A model generated the notes under the pieces. It searched no databases. It was given only the letters and a program-made list of their open reading frames with translations, and was not told the DNA's origin. DNA of 64,000 bases from Macrolepiota albuminosa. Taxonomy: Eukaryota > Basidiomycota > Agaricomycetes > Agaricales > Agaricaceae. The translations under genes were made by a program, and so were the position numbers. The stretch is taken from contig JAMWFC010000041.1 of the NCBI GenBank assembly GCA_027475525.1, positions 124,001 through 188,000 on the forward strand, written 5' to 3'. This document shows, in pieces, positions 33,293-45,171 of the stretch (positions are counted from its first letter, which is position 1; each line of letters begins with the position of its first letter).

Positions 33293-36095
33293 ATGGCGGG
33301 CACAAATAAGAAGCTGTGGTATGCGCAGCGTACACTTGCTGAAGGTGAGATCTCTTTTCGGGTAGCAGCCAGCAAGACTGAACTGACTCTGGATACAGCG
33401 GATGCAATTATCACTGCCCCCGGAAATATGCACGAACTTGAGACACGTTACATCGACGGACGTCTACAGCGCGTATACAAGCGCCTCTGGCCGTCGCTAC
33501 GCACGTTCTGGCTCTTAACCGCCGCGGAACATGCACCTTTGACCTATGTTGTCCTTGAGAAGCAACGGATTTCGTATAAGCAGGCATTTGAACAGTCGCT
33601 GAAAGCCGCAGGAGTTTTTAGAGATGTGTATGGTGTGAAGAAAGGTAAGTTTGCTTTTCACTTATGAGTTTTGTTGCTGGATTGAGTTAAGAATCATGGC
33701 ACGCATAGGTGACCGAGTTGGGATATGTTCAAGAAATTGCCCGGATTATGTGGTTGCGTTTTGGGCGTGTCGTGAGTCTTCAGTAGACTGACCTTGTTCG
33801 TATTGGCTGAACGATTGACACACAAGACCTCATCGGTGCCGTCTCCGTTCTTGTTAATGCGTAAGTGGAGCCCAACCGGATAAATCAATACTTACAACCT
33901 TCTCTTTCTCGGTATATAAAGCTGGCTACCTCAGAAACAACTCCTGTTCTGTCTCGTTCATACAGATTGCAAGGTCATCATTCTGGATCCCGAACGCGCG
34001 GACCGTTTGGAAGGATGTGTCGAGCAACTCAAGAAAGACGCCAAATGTAATGGCATAACCGTGTTTAACTCCCACGAGGGTAAGGGCAAGTGGAAAGGGA
34101 TGGAGAGCTGGGATACAGTGCTTGCTGCGTATAAAGGAGACACAAAGGGGATTGAGACGGGCAAAGGAGAGGAAGAGATTCTGCCAGAGGATAATGCAGT
34201 TATTCTCTTCACCTCTGGTAAGCTATGATAATAGTTATCATCGTGCCTATTTCTGACCGGAGCAGGCACTACTGGCATGCCGAAAGGCGTGTTGAGCACC
34301 CAGAGACAGTTTTTGACAAATCTCCCCAATGTACGACATGAAAAGGACTCATACCATGTTACTTTTGACTGAACCAATTGGCTCGCAGTGCTTCGTCGCT
34401 GGTTTCAGAGCTGCTTTGCGAAAGGGAGACAACATACTGCTAGTCAAACCCACGGGACCCCAAAAGGGATCTTTGCTGTCCGTACCTTTTTTCCATGCTA
34501 CAGGCTCGACAAGCCGACTGGTACGTCTATTCTTGGATAACGTGTATGCGTGCACTATACCCATGGTCGGGTCCTTTCACAGATGATGGCTACGATAGCA
34601 GGCATGAAGGTCATCCTTATGCGCAAGTGGATACCAGAAGAGGGCGTCAGGTAGCACTTTTACCCTATAGGCGGTGTAGCCAGCATGATTGACTCCTTTT
34701 ATCAGATTAATAAAGGAAGAAAATTGCACCGCAGCAGGCGGGTATGTCGCAGAAGAACGATACTGGAAGTTAGATACTCAACCGTCCATGCAGTGTTCCT
34801 TCCATGGTTATGGACCTAACAGAGACATCCCTAGCTGGTTCTGGGTATCCACTCGAATCGTTTTCTTTCGGAGGCGCCCCTTGCCCCGAAATCCTAGCGG
34901 AGAAGGCGATGAAGTCGTTTCCGACGGCTATTCTGTGCGTGTCTGTGCTTGCTGATCTCTAGATACGCTTACCTTACGACAATGGGTTTTCCCACAGAGG
35001 TCAGGGGTATGGGTTGACAGAAACAAACAGTCTCGCCGTGGGGATCAGTAGGTATCTCGGTGTTTTAAAAGTTCGAGTACTTATGGAATTTGTGACACAC
35101 CTAGGCGGGGAAGACTGCCTCTCTCGCCCTACATCCACGTAAGTCTCGTACACTACTGAAGCCGACTTGAATATGATGATAAAGATCTCGACATAGCGGT
35201 CTGCCATCACTAGTCAATGACCTCATGATAGTGAGAGGAGACACCGTTATGCCTCCAGGTGAAGTAGGGGAAGTTTGGATTAGGGGCATTAATGTGATGA
35301 AAGAATACTGGCGTGACCCAGGTGGGCAGTTTTTCACCGTTTTTTAAAGCCAGTTCACTCATAAAGGCCAAAAATAGAGGCGACAGAGAAGGCAAGCGTA
35401 TTTCGTAGAAGGTCGAGGTTCTTTTCTGATTGAAGTCTAGGCGGTCACGAAAGATGGGTGGCTGAAGTCAGGAGACCTTGGCTACCTGGACGAAGAAGGC
35501 TACCTTTATATCAAAGATAGAAGTGAGTTACATGCTGAGTATATTAATAAATCAAGCTCACGGAGTGGGACCGATAAAGTTAAAGATATTATCATCCGTG
35601 GAGGTGAAAACATCGTAAGACGCTTATTACGGGTCACTTACCAAGGGTACTGATAAGACTCGAAGGATTCTTCGACTGTGGAGAATGCGCTATATGCAGA
35701 CGCTCGTATAATGGAGGCAGCTGCGGTTGCAGTCCCTCACGAACGGCTGGGAGAAGTTGTAGCTGCAGTCGTGGCTGTGAAACCGGCGTTTAAGGGTCAA
35801 GTGACGGAAGCTTCGTTGATAGCCACTGCAGCAAAAAGGTAGCTTATTACGTCCTACCCGCTCGATAATACTGATGCAGGAGTCTTTTAGTCTTCCTAGA
35901 TTCGCAGTGCCAGTTATGGTGGTTATCCAGGATGAATTACTTGGTGCGCACCTTGTTCGACTTTATCATGACTTGTTATCTTGACATTCTGCTGCAGAGA
36001 AGAACGCGTCGGGAAAAGTTGTGAAGACGGTTTTGCGTGAGATGACACGAGATATTTGGCAGAAGAGGCAGAGCGAGCTTAAAACGAAGTTGTAA
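33293..36095 (+). CDS. AMP-forming acyl-CoA ligase (4-coumarate/medium-chain type)
   Basis: About 590 residues over a dozen exons. Start [18 protein letters not shown] at 33293; stop TAA at 36093-36095. ANL-superfamily motifs in order: [18 protein letters not shown] and [19 protein letters not shown] in the N-domain; the P-loop-like [71 protein letters not shown]; and the catalytic lysine region [15 protein letters not shown]. It activates a carboxylic acid with ATP to an acyl-adenylate and transfers it to CoA. Substrate (fatty acid or aromatic acid) cannot be read from the sequence. No peroxisomal SKL ends the protein (it ends LKTKL), so location is open. Confidence 0.93.
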
Positions 36096-36304
36096 AGGAT
36101 GTACCATAGATTGTTGCCCCTCTTGGTTTCAGGGCGAAGAGCTAAAGAGAGCTTGTGATCTTAAACGCATTAGGCAGGAGTAAGTGCACGTGATCGGTCG
36201 CGGGTCGGGGGTGTTTAGTAGTGTTTGGCTTGACACGATTTCTGCCAGTGTGCGAGGTTTCGCAAAAAAGAGAAAGGCGGCGTCCTTGCTTCGCCCACTG
36301 ACTT

Positions 36305-39300
36305 ATGGCGGTGCACGACGCCACACTCTCAGATCTTCAGCTGCATGATATTCTCAACAACCTGTCTCCATCGCCGACGCCCCTCCGGCTAGACTCTTTT
36401 CAGAACAGACCGCGTAGTGTTACTCCTGAGATACTCACAGAGGCTGATATTGCTCAGATACGCCGCCGTGTTGTCGAACTTAAAAACTCATCTCAGGGCT
36501 TGGTTGATCTAACTGAAAGAGAGACAGAGCTGTTTAACATGGTATGGAGGCAATGAGACTTGTGACAACTGGATGATTAAATGTTAGTTTAGGTATTGCG
36601 ACTAACAGAGTCGATGTTAGTCGATCCAGACCAGCTTATACGCCAGGCTGAAGTAATATCTTGTCTCACGGCTCAGCGCGATTTCTTAATCTGCCGAACT
36701 GAAGAGGAACGAGGGCACTGGTTGTCACAGCGGGACGGATGGGATCGTATGGCAGAAGCGCTTGTTGCTCAACGGAGCAAGTCGCTGTCCGGTCCAACCA
36801 AAGAGGTTATTTCCTCTTTCTCGAGGTTGTTCGGTTACATGGCTCACAGAATTCTCAGGATATCGACAGGTACTGTGCAGCATACCAGTCTGAAAACAAA
36901 AATTTGCGGGAAAAAGTTCATTTCCATACTACATGACGACTAGTCCAATCTAATCACCTACTTTAAACAGCTCAGCGACACGTCAACTCGTCTGCAGCAT
37001 CTTGAGTCTGAAATCACCAAGCTTCGACCCATACTGCTAATGCAGCCCGTGACCACAGCGTCGGCAATCTCTCACCATACATCTCTCCTATCAGGAATTC
37101 CGTATCCCAGTATTCAGGCTGCCGCAGAGAAAGTCAAACCAAAGAAGAAAAAGAAAAAGGAACCCCGTGTTCCTGTTTTTTCTGCCCATGTCACAGAGGA
37201 ACAGGAGCTGCAGGGGCAAGTAGAAATCCAGCCTATGGAGGGTGTCGAGAAGACATCTGTTTCTAGCTCTTTCTTCCAGTTTCAAGCACAACCCATCCTT
37301 CCCCCTACCACCCAACCAGTCTTTACTGGTGACCACTATCGCAAACCTACAGCAACACCGGTAGGCGGACCTCTCACGGCCCCTCCCACTACCCTTGAAT
37401 TTCAAGTATCAACGCCCGCTCCACAACCGCCCAAAACAGTTCGCACCATCCGCCGACCCTCCCCCCAACCGGCCAACACCAATCCAAGTACCTCGACACC
37501 CGGACCTCTCACCCCCGGGCGCTCCGGTCCCGTAGCCAAGAAAAGCAAACGCAGCGTACCTCCCATGTCTCTGACCTCGGACGCACGAACTGAGCATCTC
37601 CTCCTTGCCGCACGCAAGATTGGTCGCGAACGTGCCGGAATCATTGCTGGATACGTCCGCGACCGGCAAAAGGAGCTCGAGATGCAAAAACACGAGCGGG
37701 AGCGGGAGAAGATAGCGCGCGAGTTCGAGCGTGAGCATGCTGAGAAGGAGCGGCTGGAGAGGATTGCGGAGCGTGGGACAGGGGGGCTATCGTATTATCG
37801 TCGGGATGTGGTTGAGGCTGGGCCGAGTAACAGCGGCAAGGCGATGCCGGAGAGTTTACCGCAGACGCCGAAGAAGAGCGGGAATGGCCTGCATTTGGGT
37901 GGAAATCCGAGTGGGAGCCCTGCTCCGACAGGTCCGCACCTAAGTACTGCGTACGTGTCGACCGAGGCGCCGCCGAGAGGGAAGGGTAAGGCGCCGCAGA
38001 AACCGCAGATGACAAATGGGAGTGCACCAGATACGTCCCAACAGCGGCAGAAACAACAGACTAATGCAGCAAGTGCATCAGCAGTCCAGCAGAGTCAGCC
38101 ACAGACCACCCCATCGACGCCTCTATCGTCGCTTATTGATGCTGCGCGGATGATTGACGGCAACGAAGAGACGAGTGTAGCGCATAATGGAGGTGATGAG
38201 AGACGAAAGGATGGTATCAACGGCAGCTCTGAGGCACATGGAGGGATGTCGGGGCGAAGACGAGGCATTGCGAGTGTTGAACAGTCGGAGAGTCCTGCCC
38301 CAAAGCGGAGGAGGATAGCAAGTGCCCGTGCTGCGGCCGCTGCTGCTGCTGTGACCAAAAGCAGCAGCAGTAGTAGCCGAAACGGGAGTGGATCTGGGTC
38401 TGGATCTGGTAGTAGGAATGGGAATGGTGGAGAGCGGGAGGACCTTGACAGTGCGATGACTGCGCTTCATGTTCTAGCTGATCAAGCAGCAGCTTTCAGC
38501 TCGCATGATCTCAGGGGGAAGGGTAAAGCCCGGGAAGTGCAGGACGAGGAGGAGGTCGAGGCTGATGATGGCGAGGGAGACGCGGATTACGCGCCGATGA
38601 GCTCGAACGCGGGAAGAAGAGGGAGGAGAGGTCGTCAACCGGCGAAAGAAAAAGAGAAGGAGAAGGAAAAAACCAAGCCAAAAACCACGATAACACGGAA
38701 AACGCGCGGGAAGGTGGCGATCGTCACCTCTGCAGCTGCACCTCGACTTATATTGTCTTCTGCCCCGAAGCTATCTGACGGACAGAGTAGTGTGCACCCT
38801 CCAAGCGGCGGAGGTCCAGTCCCCACCACTCCCATGGCAGGCGGTACAAGTTTTCGTAACGACGAGTCGCTAGATCCAGATCCGGCGATATCTTCTCAGG
38901 TTTCGCAGTTTGGAAAACAGGACAGAACATTGACCTCGACCACTCAGAGTCGACCTAGACGTGGCAATAGTGAAGAGGAAGACTTGGCCGGAGCCCTCCT
39001 TGAGCTTGCACCTCCTATCGAAATCAATTCGAGATCTCTGCCTACATCATTATCTAATGATGCCTCTGGGACACTACAGACCCGACCATCACGATCAGAA
39101 GAATTTAAGAGGGTTTTAGCGCTAACGACGTCTGGAGATCCGTCCTCATCAGATCCTGTTACGGTCGCTGCTGCTGAACGTAGTCGATCGCCCATGGACG
39201 TCGACAGACCACAAACTATTGGCATGTCCGAGGAATTTGGGGCTGACGAGTCCGAACCTGGCGTTGAACCGTTGCTCCAGCCTGACACCAATGAAGACAA

Positions 39301-39544
39301 GAGAACCGAGCCGGCCTTTGGAACTCTTGACAGTGTCCCACACGGCCTGTCGTCAAATGTGAAAGATGGGGGTGGTATTGAAGACGGTGAGGCTGATGCT
39401 GAGGGGGAGGTTGATGCCGAGGGTGAGGTTGATCTAGAGGATGAGTCCCCCCCATCTCAGACACTGATTGATTCTACGGCCACTATCGGCGAGCTGCAAT
39501 CATTGCCTGTTGATGCCCAGCGGGCTTCCGAACAGCAGGCATGA
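36305..39544 (+). CDS. large low-complexity protein with coiled coil, unrecognised
   Basis: Start MAVHDATLSDLQLHDILNN at 36305, stop TGA at 39542-39544, about 1,030 residues; the last ~830 are in one exon. Residues about 50-240 are helical and coiled-coil-like (AQIRRRVVELKNSSQGL; LEHLESEITKLRP-type heptads). Then comes a lysine cluster (KVKPKKKKKKEP), Pro/Thr-rich sequence, a conserved-looking helical segment (DARTEHLLLAARKIGRERA, then a charged helix rich in Glu/Arg/Lys), and long disordered stretches: Ala run, Ser/Gly repeats (SGSGSGSGSRN), a KEKEKEK run, and a terminal acidic repeat (GEADAEGEVDAEGEVDLED). The basic clusters suggest a nuclear protein. I do not recognise the family. Introns lie near 36,541-36,594, 36,807-36,868 and 36,915-36,970. 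Confidence 0.8.
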
Positions 39545-41761
39545 CCTTGACGGTATGCTTCTTTAGAGTAATGTGGCTCTGGCGCGGCCTACTACTTACT
39601 GGTCTTTGGCCCATTGCGTTTTGCATTCGCGTCCTTGAACCTGGGCTTGGCAGGTCAGACAATGCTCAGGTAAGTTCACAATCTTTGGACTCGAGCTCAA
39701 CTTGCTAATAATTCAAGTTCTAGGTGATTTGTTTTATCTACGTTACTTTTTTCGATATACGATCTTGGAGTTAGTTATTCAATGCGGTATTCTATTGTAA
39801 CATCTTGTTTTGGCCACATTATATTGTTCACGAGGATTGCGTTTTAGTTGAATTGCACGGCGTTAGTCAAGGTCAGACTTGCGTCCAGTCCAACGATATC
39901 GATTCCTATTCATGGAACATCAATTTCGCCCAGATCAACTCAATGAACTTGAGCAATTGGATTCAACTCCTGCATCCTCAGCATCCGTGAATGGGTAAGT
40001 TTTGAGGCCTGGAAATGCAGGGATATGCCAGACGGAGAAGCCGAGCTTTGAAGCTTACATACTAGGTTATACAAGGCAATGTGAAATCGGCTCCGCGAGG
40101 ACCCTGCAGTCAGGTTTCTGCTAGACCCTTGTACGAACAACATATGCATTGACGGACAATTCGCTGGCACAGGACGTCAGATTAAACCCTGACGACACTA
40201 GTGTATAAACAGATATCTTGGGATCGACCGGTGATTTTCCGTTTAGATTGTCCCAACAGAAGGCCAAGGGAAGAAACGGCACTTTTTTTTATCTCGCATG
40301 CGTCTTACGAAGTATATACCCTAGTAACTGACAAGAATGTTTTGGTGTATTAGATCAGAAACTTGTCCTCGCGTGGTTTATTACTTGGAACCTCGTGCCC
40401 CAAAAATTCAACGTTGAACGTCCAATCGCCAGGCCTCAGGGTTCGTAATGCATCTTGCATTTCCCGGAACAGGGAAATCTTTGTTTTTGTTAAGCGTAAC
40501 GGAGTCAAGCAAACTTATTACATACATGTTGAAATAGGCGCCTCGCTCGTGATTGTCTCATGGCTTACGTTTTTGTCGGAAAATACCCGGCATATAGTAA
40601 TGCTTTTATTGGTTTCATTTTTTAGAGAAAGCAATATTTTCCTAGCTGCCTTCTCATGTCTGTTATCTATTTGCGCGAACAAGGAAGGACCTGGTTGAAT
40701 CTATACGTGCATATGTATCATTGCGCTATTGATGCGGTCTCCGCTGAGTGTCAAGAACACATTGCCAAGTTTACCCGAAATCCGATACGAACCCACTCTC
40801 GTCAACTGCTCCTGCAAATCCAAACTTTGCTCCTTTTCTTTCTTTCATTTTTTGATATGCAATTCATGGACTCAATTGTCTTAGACTTCTCCTTACTCTT
40901 TATTTTCTCCTTAACTTGTTTCTCCTAAATAATTTACTATATAAACTCCTGTATTCGACTTAATCCGATCAACACAGTTGATTTTCGTCTCGCTCTGTTC
41001 GAACTCCCAAATCTTGTCTTAATCAACCTCGAGCCCTCCTGGAAGAATTCGCTGCTTACTTCATCCTCTATTCTTGACACTGAGCAAATGTGTTTTTAGG
41101 AAGTGACTGGGGACATTGACGTTACGCGCTTAAGTGACTTACTACAGTCACCATGGTCTTCACGTCCCCTCCGGCCGAGGAGATAACAGGCGAAAAAAAG
41201 TCATCAGATACTTGCAATCCAGTTTAATATTATACATGTGGTTATCATGCTGCCTCTGCGATTATCTCCAAATAGAGAGACCTCGAGTTGCAACGCTTCG
41301 GCCTGCCATCACTCAACCCCTAGCGTGGGCCAAATATTCGGGGTTCGTAGACAGATACTTTCAGCTGATTGAATGGACAGGCGTGACGAAGTCCGTTTCT
41401 GTATCATCTGGGACGTTGACCTCAGTTTGGCCCTCCATAGGCACGAAAGATGGACAGAGGCGCGTCGGGCTCGAGTGTAGGCATATATGGGTTTCGACGT
41501 ACCATGTCAATATCGGAATGGATGAGTTGCGTCGTTCGTATGGTATGGACACCGACATGCTTTGCGCACCCTTGTCATCTAAAGCCATATAGAGAAAGTT
41601 TATTTCTTATGTAGTCTACTTACACTACTTATGTACTTATTGTAATTGGTGTCACGGATGCAATTGATCAAGCAGCGACCCTGGATCCGATCTTAATCCT
41701 CTCAGACATTCGCTGACGACGACAAACTTACCCCAGAATATCCTTCCCTACTTAGGCCTCT
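39545..41761. other. intergenic with one solo LTR
   Basis: No gene supported. Contains the solo LTR at 40,749-41,079. A plus-strand frame at 41,134-41,592 (152 codons) has no domain and lies in a likely promoter region. Confidence 0.5.
40749..41079 (+). mobile_element. solo LTR, family 1
   Basis: Runs from TGTCAAGAACACATTG to TATTCTTGACA, with TG...CA ends. It is flanked by a perfect 5-bp target duplication CTGAG (40,744-40,748 and 41,080-41,084). The core promoter CTATATAAACTCCTGTATTCG and the downstream block ATCAACACAGTTG match the LTR at 60,431-60,830. Confidence 0.92.
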
Positions 41762-44081
41762 ATGGACTCCGAGTCAGTAACCCCCGTCACTGGCTCCTCT
41801 ACGCCGTCAGAGGTAGACACGCCCCCAGCACGCGCCAGCGAGGTCATCCAGTTTACTCCGCGGCGCGCTATGGCTTCCTTCGAGAATCTCGTGGCGCTGG
41901 CCAATCATCAGGAGAGGCTGAAAGAAGCAAGAAAGATCATCTGGAGGGACCGGGGTGAGCCTGTGGCTGAGGTCTCGACGCTCCGAGCGTGTCTGGAACA
42001 TGCAGTGGCGGGAGGATTCCGTTAGTGAGCTCGGTCATTGTGTCGGCTGGGTATTTAGCAACGTCGTTAGGCTCTGGAGCGCTTGCTGCGAGCATTCGAG
42101 CGTGTATCAACCTGGTGTTGGTCCTTCTGAGGATACACAAAGTGCCTCGGTGAGCGAGTCTCTTGTTGTATGGCTTTAGGCTTATATGACGTGTTTCAAG
42201 CGATATAAGGGTGCCTGTTGTTAGACATGCAGTTTTCGGCCTAGATACAGTACGATTTGGGCTCATGCTTGGTGCGTTTTCACTAGAAATTCCGCTATCA
42301 AGAACAACTGTGTCAACTCGTGTCTAGGAACATTCACTTCAGTATACAAATTCCTACTTAATGCTCTCCCTCTTCTTATTCCAGCATTGAACATTCCGAC
42401 ACCAAGGCGTCTACCCATCTTGAACACCGATATTGCCTCATTGTCCGAGACACCTTTCCTAACCGATGCGGAAGCAGGGAATGAGGGTCCAACGGCTGAA
42501 CATCCAACTACCATGCTTCGCGTACCTCTCAAGAAGCGGAGCGCACGTCTGTCCTTGAGTACCAACGCGCAACTCGTATTGATTAGGAAGAAGACGAGGA
42601 GATGGCACGCTGCGTTGGCCGGTGCTATCGCCGGCGGTCTTGCCATCCTATGGGAGAAGAGAGGGAGGAGAGGCGTTATCGCACAACAGCTATTTGTACG
42701 GTGAGGCCGATTTCTCATTTGTTTATTGACTCATGCTCATACTATTTGATAGTGGGTTGCAGGGATCATATAACGCGTACACGACAAGACGAAACATCCG
42801 TGTTCCTCATGGAGACGTTCTCGTCTTTTGCCTGGCGTAAGGTCTCCCTTTTTTCTCAAGGACCCATGCCAATGAGATAATTAGTTGTGGCCAAATCATC
42901 TACGCATTTCTCCTTCGCCCCGAAACCCTTTCGCATTCATACAGAACATGGTATGTGGTTCTATACCATCAAATACGGGCGACTTTGCTCAACCAAAGCC
43001 TTCCAGGATCAGCGAAGCCTCCAAAGTACCGAAAGAATGCGTCAAGATGAATCTCAGCCTCGTCAGAAAAGGCACCTTTGACCCAGGCGACCTCGACAAG
43101 ATAACTGTTCTCCCCGTAAGTGCGTTTCCGCTCTCGATTTACATTACTCACCTACCCTTATCATATTCGCGTTCCCGTATCTCCAGGATATAACCCAGAC
43201 CAACCTAACCGATCTCCTCACCTTGCGCACCCAACTCCTCACTCGACCCGACCCTTCAGAGTACTTCCCTAACTACGCGCCATGTTCCGCCGTCCACCCC
43301 GCCCTAACGCACTGCAGTTCCGTCCCCCTCGATCGCTTCTTTGCCGTCTTCAAATGGATGCTACCAATCTACGGAGCACTGCACTTCGTGCCCCCGGTAC
43401 TGTTCAAGCGTAAAGCCTTCGCTCAGGACCCGGGAAAGGTGCTTGTGAAAGCCGGGCTGGGAAGCTTGCGAAGCTCGGCCTTCCTTGGCGTTCTTGTCGT
43501 CATTTATCAAAGTATGTCCAACCTCCGCCCCGCCATGAGCGCTTATCCTGTTCTAAAAACTCTTAAAAATCAGCCATATTCTGCTATAAACACAAATTAC
43601 ACAAGATACTCACTCTCCTCCGGCTTGAAAACTCCACGAGCCTGTTTGCACGTATCCCTGTTCCGCTAGTCGAAGCTCTTATATCCAAGGTCTCGTTCTG
43701 GGCAGCTGGGTTTATGGCGGGTCTCTCGTTGTTCGTGGAAGAGAAGCGGAGGCGTGGGGAATTGGCGATGTATGTTCTTCCGAAGGGGCTAGAAAGCGTG
43801 TGGGTAATGTTGCGAGGGAAAGGGTGGGTATTTAGGACGGGGAATTGGGGCGAGTCTGTTGTGAGTTTTTGTATGTTTTTCGCATTGGACATCCATGCTG
43901 ATAAAGGGCTTAGCTTACGGCTTTGGGAATGGCAATGGTTATGGTATGGTTTTTTTGTGTTTCTTTTTTATTTGTTTTGATAAATGCTTATGCCGGGTTA
44001 CAGAGTGCATATCAAAATGACCCACAGCATTTGTCGGGCTTTGTAAGACGAATATTGTATCAATTCATTGGTCCTAATTAG
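41762..44081 (+). CDS. TMEM135-like membrane protein
   Basis: About 570-600 residues; start MDSESVTPVTGSSTPSEV at 41762, stop TAG at 44079-44081. Exons give an N-terminal soluble segment (FENLVALANHQERLKEARK, LRACLEHAVAGG), a hydrophobic helix (LAASIRACINLVLVLLRIHKV), RHAVFGLDTVRFGLMLG joined to TFTSVYKFLLNALPLLIPA, then a Tim17-like stretch (RRWHAALAGAIAGGLAILWE), GLQGSYNAYTTRRNIRVPHG, ACGQIIYAFLLRPETL, CSAVHPALTHCSSVPLDRF, FKWMLPIYGALHFVP, and a well-conserved end (MAGLSLFVEEKRRRGELAMY; SAYQNDPQHLSGLVRR). Family members in animals sit in peroxisomes and mitochondria and affect their dynamics and lipid handling; the fungal role is not established. About eight introns, all consistent with an intact gene. 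Confidence 0.87.
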
Positions 44082-44284
44082 TAGATGTGCTGTGCTTGTT
44101 GCACGTCTGGATTCTGACGTTATTCGGTTCACCGACCTATACTTGTAGAATCTACACCCATTCATATTCGAGTGTTCATACATACATCTGCATCAGAAAG
44201 TATGCATACATCCATTATCAGTATAAATTGACTCCGTTACTAGTACTCAGCTTATATACAGGACACAGAGGATAGTGGCAACAA

Positions 44285-44484
44285 CCTTAAGGCTTCAGAC
44301 TATGATGATGTTAGCAAGGACATCATCTTGGTGGCTGCCTCTGTTTATTGTTGCCTCATCAGCACTATTGATGCATTTCCTAATGCTGCCAGGGAACTGG
44401 AGTTTGGAAGGCCATGGGAATGTGCTAATGCAAATGCAGGATTAGTTCCTTTCAATGATTCCTACATCTGCCATTGGCAAGATC
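44285..44484 (+). pseudogene. fragment resembling a DUF6532-type protein
   Basis: Reads DYDDVSKDIILVAASVYC, then LISTIDAFPNAARELEFG and WECANANAGLVPFNDS in one frame, then degenerates. The spacing of ISTxDAFP and WxxAN matches a domain common in agaricomycete proteins of unknown role, some TE-associated. Assignment is from memory of the family pattern and is tentative. It has no start, no splice context and no downstream continuation. Confidence 0.45.
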
Positions 44485-44624
44485 ATAGGTCATTAGAGCA
44501 TTTCTGCAGCGCCCATATTTTGATATTTAGCTTAAATTGGACGGTCGATAACGAAAATTTGCTTAGAATTAGCCGAGCTGCCGGTTGTTGGCCGTACCAA
44601 ATTTGGCAGCGGAGATTTGAATTC

Positions 44625-45056
44625 CTACAGATATCTCCGGACTGCAACCTCGCTTTCTCGACGTCGACTCTGATATGAACGATAAAGTTGCGTCTCATGC
44701 ATACTATGGACGTGTTGTACCTCATGCCACAGGATTAGCTCCTCGAGTCGCGTCTCAAAAATGTTGTTACTACCTGAGACCCCCTGCTCACATATGAGAT
44801 TTCCCATCTCATTGTGTTTTTCTCCCTTTTCACCATGTTTAGCCTCGAACCACTTGACCTTCACAGCTGCTTGAACAATCTCAAAGAGTTCTTTGGCAGT
44901 GAATGGGGTTCTGTGGCGTGTTGGCTTGGCAGAAATTTCTTTCACGTCTTTCAACTCAGGTTTAGAGTCCATTTCAAGGAGGTTGGGGGCAGAGAAATGT
45001 AACAGAAGGAGGAAATATGTGTAAAACGTGAAAAAGGTGCGAAATTCAGTAAACAA
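44625..45056 (-). pseudogene. unrecognised charged fragment at the edge of the transposon zone
   Basis: A 143-codon minus-strand frame with FTAKELFEIVQAAVKVKWFE, then KHGEKGEKHNEMGNL and GSNNIFETRLEELI, which looks like a small helical DNA-binding-type domain. The ends are unrelated hydrophobic or basic runs. I do not recognise it. It may be the N-terminal part of a transposon-associated protein. Confidence 0.4.
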
Positions 45057-45171
45057 TCGAACTTTGGATATGATAACTGGCCATCATCTATCGGTGATGT
45101 GCAAAAGCCAGGAGAACCCTGGCAACCAAGCTTAACAAAAATTTGGAGAGTTGTAACAAAAATTTGAAACG

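Noticed and set aside
37641..38027. 128-codon minus-strand frame within the large orphan
   Set aside because: Low-complexity antisense shadow of the orphan's long exon.
41134..41592. 152-codon plus-strand frame before the TMEM135-like gene
   Set aside because: No domain, no splice logic, and it lies just after a solo LTR in a probable promoter region.
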